Both the position numbers and the translations under genes were made by a program. From Shinisaurus crocodilurus (Eukaryota; Chordata; Lepidosauria; Squamata; Shinisauridae), in assembly GCA_021292165.1 (NCBI GenBank), contig CM037879.1:19987525-20051524 (forward strand): DNA of 64,000 bases. Direction: 5' to 3'. Below the pieces are notes generated by a model. The model saw only the letters and a program-made list of their open reading frames with translations, had not been told where the DNA came from and did no database searches. How positions within the stretch are numbered: the stretch's first letter is position 1; each line of letters starts with the position of its first letter. Below are positions 10,691 through 20,620 of this stretch, piece by piece.

Positions 10691-12002
10691 GCCACTCACA
10701 CCATTTAAAAGCCAAATATCAGGTGTGGGGTCCCACTATGGATCAGGAGGACCCTGTCATGGGTGTGTGTAGGGGTCTTTAATCCTTTGCCCCCCCCCCC
10801 ATCTTCTGACTGGATCAGAGGCCCTGTGCCTGCTATTTCCATTGTGGAAGAAGAAAAATCTCCCGTTGTAAGCTGCTCTGAGGTTTCTGAAGTAAGAGCA
10901 GGGCAGAATCATCACTCATAGATATAATCACTCTTACCATTGGGACTTTAGGCTTAAGGCAGTGGGCGTGTGAATGACAAGGCTGGATACCGCACCAGGC
11001 AGCCCTTGGTTTCTCTCTGCTCTCAGTTTCCCATGATGCACTTCTGTGCTCGTTGGCCCAACAATACCCTCTGCACAGCAAGCAAAGCCAGACTTACAGA
11101 GCCAACTGTCAAAGCTGATGCCACAGATTCCACACTGTGACATCACAGCCTGCCTGTCGCTCCAACTGGCCCAGAGCTCAGAGCACCTGACTTTCCCCTC
11201 CCAAAGAACTTTGCTTTAATTCCTGCAGGACCAGTCAAATATCGTCAACTAACTGTCTACTATTTGACCATCTCCAAAAATGGTCAGATAATCCAAGAAT
11301 GCCGTTGTGTAGATGACAGTTTAAAAAAAATGTTTTTCATAATGGTGCCATTTCTTAACAAGGGCAGGAGTAAGGTTTGCTGCTCTCCCCCCCCCCCCCC
11401 ACGAGCAGCAGGTCAAAGATTCTCCACTCTGGCTACCTGCTATAACTAAACTCCAGAGGAGCCTCCAAAGAGGAACGCAGTCATCGGTATCAAAGGCCAC
11501 TTGCCCAGCAAATAGTTCCTGAACCCAATTGGGCATGCTGGCTGGGGATGATTGGAGTCGTAGTCCAGCAAATCTGCAGGGCGCCAGGTGGGGGAAGGCT
11601 GCGTTAAACTATCTTGGGGAGCGGGAGGCAGGACTACAAACATTTTCTGCCCAAGAACCTGGAAAGTAGCTCAAGGTTTGGGCTAGATATTCCGTGCGCC
11701 TAACTGAGTACAGGGCAGCTCCAAACACTGAGAGAATGGCAAAAGGAACTGAGCTTTTAGTTGGTGGGAAAACATGTTTCTCATTCTTATTGTTAGGTAG
11801 ATTGGGACATAAGTATGGACCCTGTGTCTGCAAAGGGCTCTCACGTTTATACATGGATATTCTGTGTTCAGCATTTCTTAACTTTTCCTTTCATCATAGC
11901 CCTTCTCTGTCATTCTCACCCACACTACACATAGGAGCAGATCTCGTATGAGGAAAGGTTGTGCCTCTGTGCAGCATAATGAGGCTGAGGCATTACTTAG
12001 AG
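10691..12002. other. Unassigned sequence
   Basis: No gene is supported. A foldback fragment lies at about 11525-11605 (ATGCTGGCTGGGGATGATTG and GCGCCAGGTGGG). A homopolymer C tract lies near 11389. Other frames look random. Confidence 0.3.
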
Positions 12003-13087
12003 CAGGGGTGCAGGCCCTCTTTCAGCCTGAAGGCCAAACTTCATTCTCCAGAAGCTCCTGGGCGGCTGCATTCCAGTGCTAGGTGAGGCCAAAGGTAAAA
12101 GGGGCAAGCCAAAAATACCAGAATATTTCAGCTGAAAGCTCTTCCAGGGATGTTGAAGAGTCCTTGGTCTCGAGTCACGAGTCGAGTCACGAGTCTTTGG
12201 ACCCGAGTCTCGAGTCAGAGTCAGAGTACATGGTGCCAAAATGGTGACTCACGAGTCCCGAGTCCTGAGTCACTCCCAAAACTGACTCCACGAGTCCTTA
12301 TTAAAATCAATGGGGTTTCCCCCCAACAAAATAAGGCTACTTCAGATGTGTGGCTTAAATAAATTCTAGGCACAAGTGTGCCTTTTTATTTCAAAACTCT
12401 GCCACTGATTTTGGCAAGAACAGACCAGGCAGACAAACCCAAAATAACCAGGTAGGCAGAGGAGGCAGGGAACCCCAAAGCAGGCAGGCAGAGGCCTTTG
12501 TCTTGGACAATTCAAACTGTGGAACTGGTTAAGAGACCAGGCAGGCAGAGGAGGCAGTGAACCCCAAACAGGCAGGCAGAGGCAGCCAAACCCAAAATGT
12601 CTGACCCTAACCCTAACCCCCCACAACAACACATCAATCAAAATAAATCTCAACACATCGTTGGGGCTGCGCTCCTGGTAGCTGTCCATAGTGGCCGAGC
12701 AGCGGCGCGCCTAGCTTCCATGCGCTCTTCACCGGTGATCGCGCTCCTTCTGGCACAGCCAGAAGACTCGTCAACAGCCCAGGGATGTTGACGAGTCCTT
12801 GGTCTCGAGTCCCGAGTCGAGTCTCGAGTCCCATTAAAAATATTGGGACTCGAGTCAGAGGGGGGACTCAGTCCGACTCACGAGTCGAGTCCTCGAGTCC
12901 GAGTCCCCATCCCTGGCTCTTACTGCCGGTCACTAAGCCTTAAGAGAGCCATTTCAATCTTTTAGAATGGGGGGGTGGGGGACTGCACAAATGCTGGGAA
13001 ACCACCAAACAAATCGTGGTCAGGGGAAAGGGTGTGGCCATATTGGGGACCCCAGGGGGCTCCCAGGCCTGAGATTTTGCACCCCTG
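12003..13087 (-). mobile_element. Old hAT-like element hosting a second element
   Basis: Ends CAGGGGTGCAGGCCC at 12003 and TTTTGCACCCCTG at 13087 are inverted. In reverse complement, the two outer arms align end to end with the uninterrupted 320-bp copy at 60506-60825, including CTCTTTCAGCC near one end and CTCAGGCCTGGG near the other. The extra central piece is the GAGTC element at 12145-12915. No convincing outer TSD remains. Confidence 0.75.
12145..12915 (+). mobile_element. hAT-like element with GAGTC pentamer arrays
   Basis: The ends are CAGGGATGTTGAAGAGTCC and a right end closing CCCATCCCTG. Flanking octamers GCTCTTCC (12138-12145) and GCTCTTAC (12916-12923) match at 7 of 8. The empty sister site near 60676 carries this sequence once (reverse complement GTAAGAGC), which confirms the duplication. 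Both subterminal zones are packed with GAGTC or CGAGTC units. A second copy lies at 40630-41276 in the opposite orientation. No transposase. Confidence 0.85.
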
Positions 13088-13167
13088 AATGAAACTATCA
13101 CTTGTTAAAATTGTGCTCTTGGTCTGGAGTTCAGGCAAATACAACTTTCTACCACAGCTAGCAAAAC

Positions 13168-13262
13168 CCAGGCTGCAATCCTACACGCAGTTACCTGGGA
13201 GTAATTCACATTGAACTCAGTGAGACTTACCTCTGAGTAGACATGCAAGGGATTGTGCTGTC
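13168..13262. repeat. Short palindromic MITE (family P3)
   Basis: Starts GCTGCAATCCTAC and ends GGGATTGTGC, with the family core around ACCTGGGAGTAA and TCAGTGAGACTTACC. It is a diverged copy. Confidence 0.5.
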
Positions 13263-13529
13263 AGGGGAGAACTTGGCATAGCCTGAACCACTGGGGCATT
13301 TGCTAAAAGCCTCAATCAATGGATGGGTCCATCTGTTGTATAAACACAGAATCCAGAGGAGGAAAGGGGTTCAGATGTTGCCTTTTTGCTTCAGGTGCAT
13401 AAAGAACCAATGTTGGCTGGCTCTGCTAATGTGTGCATGTTTATACAAAATAAGCAAATTAGCCAATTCGTGCTTCTTTGAATAATGTATTTCTGACATA
13501 GAACTGTATAATTTGATTTTTAAAAACTC

Positions 13530-13554
13530 AACACACACACACACACACACACAC
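13530..13554 (+). repeat. (CA)n microsatellite
   Basis: An uninterrupted run of CA dinucleotides. Confidence 0.95.
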
Positions 13555-13574
13555 GAGAGAATGTGGCTTTCCTT

Positions 13575-13657
13575 GGTATATTATTTCACAGATGTAAAGC
13601 TCCCTTACAGAATTCACTGCCACAGGATGGAATGATGGTGGCTTTTAAAAGGTTTAG
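13575..13657 (+). mobile_element. CR1-type LINE tail, left half, split by a hAT-like element
   Basis: The translation has NSLPQDGMMVAFKRF, matching the WNSFPQDVV...FKRGLDKFMEEKA stretch of the minus-strand relative at 45829-45985. The match resumes at 13943 with GGTTAGACAAAGTCATGGAG (about 13943-13985), so one LINE tail is split by the element at 13658-13942. Confidence 0.65.
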
Positions 13658-13942
13658 CAGAGCCGGCCCTACCCTTAGGCAGAATGAGGCAACCACCTCA
13701 GGCAGCAGGTGCCGCAGGGCAGCAGTGGCAGCCTCCCAGCTGTCCCCTCTGTTGGCGGAGAGAGCCGTGTATGCCACACCACCTGACCTGGACCCACTAA
13801 ACTGCGGCTTCAGGTGTGGTGGTGGACTCCATCCCATCACCAGTGGTGAAGTGAGATTCAACTGCCAGGCCAGTCAGCTTCTGTATGTGGTGTGGGGAGT
13901 TGACTTTCCCCCCAGGCAGCAACATGTCTTTGGCCGGCCCTG
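13658..13942. mobile_element. Non-autonomous hAT-like element, 285 bp
   Basis: Ends CAGAGCCGGCCCTA and TTGGCCGGCCCTG form a short imperfect inverted pair. It interrupts a LINE tail whose reading continues on both sides. The flanks GGTTTAG and GGTTAGA look like a decayed target duplication. The interior is GC-rich, and the 128-residue open frame across it has no recognisable domain. Confidence 0.65.
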
Positions 13943-13985
13943 TGGTTAGACAAAGTCATGGAGAATAAATCCATCAGCAGCTATG

Positions 13986-14457
13986 AACTGGCAGTTCCAT
14001 GGAACGCCCATGCTCCGATGCAGAATACCGGTACCTTTGGATACCAGATGCTTGGGGCAAACAGCAGTGGATTGCAACAGCCCTGAGCCATATGCATCTA
14101 ACAAAAATAACGTGAGCTTTGTTCCTGCAGTAGTTTACCACTGCACCACACAAGGAGGAAGGAAAACATCCTCTCCTTACCATAGCCTTTTCACACTTTT
14201 TGCTGTCAATTAGTCTGAATGTGAGCTGGCAAGAAGTTGGTGCTAACCCCTCCTTGTCAACAACGTGCATTTTACCTGCTGATCTGCTGCAGTAATAGGA
14301 GAGAATGAGCTCCACATTTCTTATTGCAAGGATGAAGAGGGGAGGAAGTGGGTGTACCAGGCTGCACTGTAGCAAGTTGTCCCGTGAAGAAGCCTGGACA
14401 GTGTGATTTGGGTCCCTGACATGAGGGTTCCATGTGGAAGCAAGGAGTCCCTTAAAG
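13986..14457. other. Unassigned sequence
   Basis: Two opposing open frames (about 13974-14375) overlap. Neither resembles a known protein, and I see no splice or promoter context. No repeat identified. Confidence 0.3.
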
Positions 14458-14578
14458 CAGTGTTCTCCAACCTTGGGTCCCCAGATGTTTTTGGCCTACA
14501 ACTCCCAGCATGCCCCAGCCAGCATAGCTGGGAGTTGTAGGCCAAAAACATCTGGGGACCCAAGGTTGGAGAACACTG
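14458..14578. repeat. Foldback hAT-like element P1, perfect TSD
   Basis: An almost pure hairpin: CAGTGTTCTCCAACCTTGGG is mirrored by its complement at the right end. The target duplication CCTTAAAG is exact (14450-14457 and 14579-14586). There is essentially no loop and no coding interior. Related copies are at 18656, 20509, 30583, 42239, 42611, 48062 and 56791, with variants at 49857 and 54147. Confidence 0.9.
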
Positions 14579-14649
14579 CCTTAAAGGGTTCCACCACCAC
14601 CTCACCCACAAATAACACTGTGTCTATCCGACCTTGGCTTGCCATGTGT

Positions 14650-15800
14650 TTGTTTGTTTGTGATACTTATATACCACTAAATATAATAAAATCCCTAAGC
14701 GCTTCACATATAAATATTAAAATCACACTTCAAATACAATATTAAAAACAATTCCAGTTGCAAAAATAGTACAGAGCAATACGAGGAGCAGTAAGATGAA
14801 GCAGCATGCTTAATTTAATTACAAGCCAGGGAATGCCTGGGTGGACGAGTGCGTTTTCAGGAGGCGTTTGAAACATGCCTTCTTTTCTGCCTCCCAAATT
14901 GCACGGGGCAGGGTTTTCCAAAGGGTGGGCACTGCTACTGGGAAGGCCCACCATCGAGGTATTACGTGGCAACATTCCATTAATTTTGGAATTACCAGCA
15001 AGGCCTCCTCTGATGATCTTAAAGTCCGCTGCCTATATATAAGCAAAAGCGGTCTAATAGATATCCTGGTCCCAAGTTGTTTGGGGCTTTGTATGACAAT
15101 AACATAAGCTTGAACATGGCCCAGTAGCTAACAGTCAGCTGGTGCAGTTCTTTTAACATAGAAGTTATGTGAGCATAGCTGGGTGCCCCAGTGAGCACCC
15201 TAACCGCTGTATTCTGCACTAATTGCAGCTTCTGAACAAGCCACAAGGGCAGCCCCGGATAGAGCGCATTACAGTAGTCTAATTGTGAGGTTACCAGTGC
15301 ATGGATCACAGTGGCTAGGCTATCCCTATCCAGGAATAGGCATAATTGGTGTACCAGCTGAAGTTGTTAATGGGTGCTCCCAGCCACCGAGGTCACCTGG
15401 GCCTTCAATAACAGAGATTGATCCAGAGGCACCCCCAAACTACATACCTGCTCCTTCAGAGGGAGTGCAACCCCATCCAGAACAGGCAAACAGCCCCATT
15501 CCTGGACCTGGGAACTGCCAGTACATACGGTAGGATCTCTTTCCTATTCGGATTCAGCTTCAGTTTATTGGCCCTCATCCAAGCCATAACTGCATCCAGG
15601 CACCGGTTCTAAACGTGCATGGCCTCTCCCGACTCAGATGTCACAGAGAAATAGAGCTGGGTGTCATCAGCATACTGGTGATACCTTGCCTCAAATCTCC
15701 TGATGACCACTCCCAATGGGTTCATTTGAATGTTAAATAACACTGGGGACAAGGTGGTGCCCTGTGGCACCCCACAGTTCAGCTGCCATTGGGCCAAGGT
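14650..15800 (-). mobile_element. L2-type LINE, RT C-terminal half and 3' end
   Basis: Minus-strand frames encode, from right to left, GVPQGTTLSPVLFNI and HQYADDTQLYF (RT motifs, about 15600-15780), then ALVTSQLDYCNALYPGLP and LQLVQNTAVRVLTG (about 15150-15305), then a 3' UTR ending at a GTTT-type tail near 14650. The catalytic YADD is intact, but stops and frameshifts separate the blocks. It is among the best-preserved LINE coding relics in the window. Confidence 0.9.
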
Positions 15801-15802
15801 GG

Positions 15803-16188
15803 TGTGGCGGAGCTAGGGCTCAAAGGGAAGCAGCGCCAGCACTTTTTGATTAGCAAGGATGCTGATGTCATCTGCCACCCCCACCTCGGAATTCCCTGTT
15901 CCCTCTGAGCTTAGCTGCAATCCACACAGGAGCTGGGGGCGAAATGGGTTTTCCTAGCAACAATACATTGTTCCCTGTTGTAATGCAAAGTATTTAGGGG
16001 TCACTTGCTCTTGAACCAACCTATTAACGTTACAAAATATATCCTGGTGCAGATGAAACTGGTTTGCTAGAACTGGTTTGTTGATTTGGATCAGCACACC
16101 TGCCTGAATTTTTGGACTCTGCTTGGGGGCGTGGCTAAGGGGACTGTCATGATGAGCACCTGTACTTCAAAATTGACCACTACGCCAC
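15803..16188 (+). mobile_element. hAT-like element with GTGGCGTAGTGG-type ends
   Basis: The right end is CCACTACGCCACTGG; the left end near 15803 (GGTGTGGCGGAGC) is decayed. The body matches the element at 26092-27437 with its LTR removed and the fragment at 44615-44910, including GATGTCATCTGCCACCCC near 15865. It acts as the empty-site reference for the small hAT-like insertion at 44672. Confidence 0.65.
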
Positions 16189-16214
16189 TGGCTGTCTCCC
16201 ATCAATTTATCTAA

Positions 16215-16324
16215 GGGCACAATCCTATGCATGTTTAGACAGAGGAAAGGCCTACATCTACTCCCAGCATGCCCCAGCCAAGTAGTAGGCCTTTCCTCCG
16301 TCTAAACATGATAGGATTGTGCCT
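16215..16324. repeat. Palindromic MITE (family P2) with TAA duplication
   Basis: Starts GGGCACAATCCTATGC and ends ATAGGATTGTGCCT. TAA lies immediately outside both ends (16212-16214 and 16325-16327). A 3-bp TAA duplication with GGG-type ends fits a Harbinger-like origin. Confidence 0.75.
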
Positions 16325-16817
16325 TAATTCTTTTTTCTAAGACATCGGGTACAGCAATCATACCGGTGGGGTGGGAAGATCTGAAGGTGGAGGAACTGCT
16401 TTTTGACAGCGGTGCTTCCCAAGCCAGTGCAGATTGGGGGGGGGGGGGTTTCCCTTGGGTACAGTGGGAGGGAAGTTATGTACACCAGTTCCAGTTTGGG
16501 GTGTGTGTGTTGTGGCATTGGGAAGGCTAGAGATGCTGCAGATTCAATCCTTCACTCAATCCATCCCCAGAACACCCTCTTTTTGCCTCCAATGTTGAGA
16601 GAACCAAGGGCCACAGAAGTGTCTGTGGCAGTTGGGAGGGGGTTGCAAACTTGGATCTCCCCGTCCGAGGTCAGATCTCTCTTTCCATCCTCAGGGGAGG
16701 AGACCAGAAACAGCCTATATCCTCAAGGACCCCACCCACCCCCAAAACCTCAGTGGGACTTAATTCTAGGAACACCGCATTACATTGTAATGTGTGGTTC
16801 TGTCTCCAGTCTCCACC
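16325..16817. other. Unassigned sequence
   Basis: Overlapping open frames at 16403-16860 (up to 146 residues) show no recognisable motif. A G-run is present near 16437. No element identified. Confidence 0.3.
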
Positions 16818-16952
16818 CGATTTTATCCACACAACAACCCTGAAAGGTAGGTTAGGCTGAGAATGACTGTCCCAAGGTCACCCAGAAGCTACACTACTGA
16901 ATGGGAATTTGAACCGGGTCTTCCGGGTCCTAGTGCAAGACAGTCTAACTGA
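16818..16952 (-). mobile_element. Diverged tRNA-derived SINE, minus strand
   Basis: Reads, in reverse complement, like an old relative of the Sauria-type SINE. It has CACACAACAACCCTGAAAGG, GGTCACCCAG and TTGAACCGGG in the expected order, with many substitutions. Confidence 0.55.
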
Positions 16953-16965
16953 GCCTCGCCCAACC

Positions 16966-17072
16966 TGGTGCCCTCCAGATGTGTTGGGCCACAACTCCCA
17001 TCATGCCATGCCGGTTGGGGATGATGGGAGCCAGAGCCCAACAAACACATCTGGAGGCCACCAGCTCAGGGA
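16966..17072. repeat. Foldback repeat, CCAGATGTGTTGG type (family P4)
   Basis: CTGGTGCCCTCCAGATGTGT on the left is mirrored by ACACATCTGGAGGCCACCAG on the right, around a CCCATCATGCC / GGGATGATGGG core. Diverged relatives lie at 4180, 37795, 42170, 53188 and 55909. Confidence 0.7.
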
Positions 17073-17439
17073 AGGCTGTCCTAACCACTACACTGCACTA
17101 CCTCATTTTCACCTGGGAAGCAGAGCGGGTATGCATTGCATGCCTTTGGAAAGCCGAGCGACAGGCAGAAATTCAACAGCCATCACATTCCCTCTTTGAG
17201 GGACAGCAGTAGAAGAGGAAAGCTGCACCTGTTGGATCTCTGTCCGTCACAATACAGCTTGGGAAAAGCACAGAGGCAGTCAGTTGATTTGGGGTGTCCT
17301 GAAAGGGCAGCAAATGTATGATGATGATGATGGATGATGATGGCCTGGGAGGTTTGTGGTCTTTTCTGCCTCAGGTGCAAAATAACTTGGCTAGCCTTGG
17401 GTAATATGCGGGGCGGGGACATTCGCTGCTCTGCCTCAG
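17073..17439. other. Unassigned sequence before the CpG-rich stretch
   Basis: Short GATGAT repeats occur near 17320-17340. No gene or element recognised. Confidence 0.3.
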
Positions 17440-17880
17440 CCAAAAAAATGTCTGGATTCATCCCTGCTGCGCCCAGAGCCTCTGCTGCAAACGTGCTTCT
17501 CCGCCCCCCTTCCTTTGACGACGCTTCCAAAACAAAGATAGCCACGAGCTGCCGCCTGCAACATGGCCCCGCTCCTCCCTTTCCGAAGCGGGGGCTCTCC
17601 CGACACAATACAGGCCTTCCGGAGCCCCTCGGAGAGACGTGACACGTGCGGCGCTCGGGCCGGGGAGACTCCTTCGGTACGTGCCGCCTCGGCCTTCCGC
17701 TTCTTCAGGCTGTGCTCGCGCTACGTGAGCTCAGGCAGCGGCTTGGGCTGCGCCGCTGCCCGTGAATTATTGACCTCCTGATGGGTCCTGGCCGCCCGCG
17801 AGGCGCTCAGACGTGCGCGCGCGGACGCACACGCACACGCACCCCGCTGCCCGCGCCGAGGGCATAGGGCCGTAGCCAGC
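17440..17880. promoter_or_regulatory. CpG-rich, island-like stretch of unknown origin
   Basis: CG dinucleotides are dense (for example CGTGCGGCGCTCGGGCCGGG near 17646 and GCGCGCGCGGACGCACACGC near 17815). I see no inverted ends or tandem units that would mark it as transposon interior, unlike the GC-rich zones at 36100, 52200 and 61550. No recognisable exon, TATA box or open frame with known motifs lies beside it. A promoter role is inference from base composition only. Confidence 0.35.
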
Positions 17881-18655
17881 CTAAAAGTTCGGGGGGGGGG
17901 GCAAAAAGTAGGGGGGAGGGACTTCATCTGGTTTGCAGGCCTTTTAAAGACAAAAATGTAAACTTTAATTTTTGTGTGTGTACAAAAGAAAAATTAAGGG
18001 GGGGGGAACAGAGAAAATTCCCATCCGCCCCAGCCTGCGAGGGCTCCCTGCACTGACTCAGCTCCATAACTTTTTCATAGCTTCAAACTATTTTGTCGTG
18101 TCCCCCCCCCCCAAACACGAAGGTTTCGCAATGATGCCTCCTCTTGCTGATAAAGAAGCAGCTCTCCCCACTGTAAGCTATCTGCCCCCGCCCCATACAC
18201 ACACACACACACGCCTCCCTGCTAGCTAGGCCACTTACCCCCCCCCCCCCCCCGGTAGAAAAGCGGCAACACATGGGCACGTAAAAATTGCACGTTCTTA
18301 TTTATATGTATAGATGCACATGGAAATAATGACTATAATTTAAATAGAAATGCAATACATCTCACAGTGGGGAAGACTGTGCTACAAACTAAATTCTTAT
18401 TATGGTGATGATGTTGGGATATCGGGTTAAAGATAGTCTGCTTGGGTTAATCTACCATTTATTTTTTACAGGAGGTAGAGACTTTCAGGGCCCAGTCCTA
18501 TAACATGTTTAAACAGAAAAAAGGCCTGTTTCTCTCAGAAGGTGGGGAAGTTTTGGGGTTTTTTTTTAAAGCCCTACTTCTGACAGCTGTCAAAGGCAAG
18601 TGTCAGCAAAAAAAAGGGGTGGGGTGCACTTTTCCACCATCCCAAGCATCTAGAT
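17881..18655. other. Low-complexity and fragmentary repeats
   Basis: AGGGCCGTAGCCAGCC near 17869 looks like a hAT-type left end, but no matching right end is visible. C and G homopolymers and a CA tract follow. About 18280-18400 matches an unnamed repeat (family U1) through AATTTAAATAGAAATGCAAT. A TGACAGCTGTCA palindrome lies near 18579 and recurs near 19185. Confidence 0.4.
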
Positions 18656-18786
18656 CAGTGTTCTCCAACCTTGGGTCCCCAGATGTTTTTGGCCTACAAC
18701 TCCCAGCATGCCCCAGCTACGCTGGCTGGGGCATGCTGGGAGTTGTAGGCCAAAAACATCTGGGGACCCAAGGTTGGAGAAAACTG
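18656..18786. repeat. Foldback hAT-like element P1
   Basis: Complete hairpin of the CAGTGTTCTCCAACC type, with target octamers ATCTAGAT (18648-18655) and ATCTAGAG (18787-18794), 7 of 8 matching. The last base pairs carry a single change (AAACTG for ACACTG). Confidence 0.88.
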
Positions 18787-18811
18787 ATCTAGAGTCTCAG
18801 GAATGGGTGGA

Positions 18812-19054
18812 GAGCCAGTGTGGTGTAGTGGTGAGAGTGTTGGACTGGGACTCAGGAGATCCAGGTTCTAGTCCCCGCTCGGCCATGAAACTCACTAGGT
18901 GACTTTGGGCCAGTCACTGACTCTCAGCCTAACCTACGTCACAGGGTTGTTGTGAGGATAAAATGGAGAGGAGGAGGAGGAGGATTATGTAAGCTGCCTT
19001 GGGTTCCTTGCAGGAAAAAATGCGGGGTATAAATATAATAAATGAATAAATAAA
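18812..19054 (+). mobile_element. Sauria-type tRNA-derived SINE, full length
   Basis: Starts GAGCCAGTGTGGTGTAGTGG with an A-box-like TAGTGGTGAGAGTGTTGG and a B-box-like GGTTCTAGTCC. Then come the body (CACTAGGTGACTTTGGGCC, GTTGTGAGGATAAAATGG), the 3' part GCCTTGGGTTCCTTGCAGG, and an AATAAA-type tail. The architecture of tRNA head, unrelated body and LINE-like tail fits the Sauria SINE family. The name is from memory of the family's layout, not a search. Confidence 0.85.
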
Positions 19055-19789
19055 TGTTGGGCACGCTGCAGGGGACGGACACGCAAAGCCCCGAGGAACT
19101 CGCTGTGAAGGGGGGGAGGCACCTACCCCCTTCAGCAAGCAAAGATCACTTGCGGCTTTGCTCTGACTTGTCAGCTCACCCTTTGACAGCTGTCAAATCA
19201 AAGCATAGTTTAAAAAAGAAAACCTGTTTGGAGCCCCTCTGGGTCAATGTCCAGGGCTGGTACCTGCTGCATTTTGACAGCAGGTAGCCCCCAGGACGTT
19301 GCCCAGGTGAGGCTTCCCATTTCAGACCCACGGAAGTGCGCACCTCCGCACTTGCAGAAGTCTGACAAGGAAAAAAAAATTGTGCATATTTGGAGCACAA
19401 TTTTTTTAAAAAAATAGGTGACCAACCAGTGACAGCCTCTCTAATGTACCACTTGGGCACTTTGGAGGGGCTGTCACTGGCTGAGAATTCGGAGATCGCT
19501 GTTCGTGATCTCCGAAAACAAAGCAGAAACGGAGGGGGGAAGCTGTGGCAAGCCACGTAATGGCCCGTGGTTGTGGCGGGGAGAGGAGACAAGGCGACTT
19601 CAGCATCCAAGTCCCCTGGAATGCCGTCTGGAGGACCGAGGGAGAAGGAGGCGGGGAGAACAACCCACGGTGAGCCCGATTGTCTGTCAGGCGCACCGTG
19701 GACTGTTCGTGCAACTACCAACCCAGTGCGGCTTACTGCCAGGGTGGGTTAGTGTGACATGCGAACCCTCCCCGTGTTGGTGCCAGCCT
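19055..19789. other. Unassigned sequence
   Basis: No gene. Long opposing frames (up to 181 residues on the minus strand) have no recognisable motif. A TTTGACAGCTGTCAAA palindrome lies near 19183. Confidence 0.3.
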
Positions 19790-20010
19790 GACCTCCAGGG
19801 GCAAGGCGCTTCCGAGGAATGGAGCCACTACACTGAAGGCTCCTCTTCTGGTGGACTCCAGTCGGGCCAATGGTCCATGTGGAACCACCAGGCGAATGTC
19901 CAATGGCCTCAGCGACTGGGCAGGTTGGTAAGGGAGAAGGCGCTCTCTCGGGTATCCTGGTCCCACATTGTCTAGGGCTTTATGCACTAGTACCAAAACC
20001 TTGCGACCTT
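19790..20010 (-). mobile_element. L2-type LINE ORF2 C-terminal fragment
   Basis: Minus-strand translation gives VLVHKALDNVGPGYPRERLL, then RRGAFSVVAPF and LPLEVRLAP. This is the L2 C-terminal block seen in better form at 55370-55620 on the plus strand. It is truncated on both sides. Confidence 0.75.
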
Positions 20011-20116
20011 ATTTAGAAATAATGTCTATAATTTAAATAGAAATACAATCAATCTCACCAGACTGGGGGAGTTACTGTAAGAAGGGGAGTTGTGGGCCTG
20101 CTGAAGTATCCAGGTG

Positions 20117-20347
20117 CTAAGTGTGGCGTAGTGGTGAGAGTGTTGGACTGGGACTCAGGAGATCCGGGTTCTAGTCCCCGCTCGGCCATGAAAATCACTG
20201 GGTGACTTTGGGCCAGTCACTGACTCTCAGCCTAACCTACTTCACAGGGTTGTTGTGAGGATAAAATGGAGAGGAGAAGGAGGATTATGTAAGCCGCCTT
20301 GAGTTCCTTGCAGGAAAAAAGGTGGGGTATAAATGTAATAAAATAAT
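20117..20347 (+). mobile_element. Sauria-type SINE, nearly full length
   Basis: Lacks the first bases (it begins near GTGTGGCGTAGTGG). It otherwise carries the A-box-like and B-box-like signals, the body and the CTTGCAGGAAAAAAGG tail region. Confidence 0.85.
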
Positions 20348-20508
20348 GGTCAAATTCAAGTTCCCTACTCTCCTTTTTTTTTTTAGGGTTCTCAGGACAG
20401 CCTTTCAAAACAGAGGGTGCCTTCAACTGGAGGACTGTCCTCTGACAGCCCTTAAATAGAGGACTGTCATCTGTAAAGTAGGACACAAGGCCACTCTACT
20501 GTATACCT

Positions 20509-20620
20509 CAGTGTTCTCCAACCTTGGGTCTCCCAGCATGCCCCAGCCAGCTATGCTGGCTGGGGCATGCTGGGAGTTGTAGACCCAAAACATCTGGGTA
20601 TCCAAGGTTGGAGAACACTG
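20509..20620. repeat. Foldback hAT-like element P1, shortened left arm
   Basis: CAGTGTTCTCCAACCTTGGG on the left and its mirror on the right. The left arm lacks the usual ATGTTTTTGGCC segment. The flanks do not match, so the TSD is lost. It follows a stretch reading GGACTGTCATCTGTAAAGTA that recurs near 32400 and 48040. Confidence 0.75.

Noticed and set aside
12600..12620. Telomere-like CTAACCCTAACCC
   Set aside because: Only about two units, inside a hAT-like element; chance or element-specific sequence, not an interstitial telomere.
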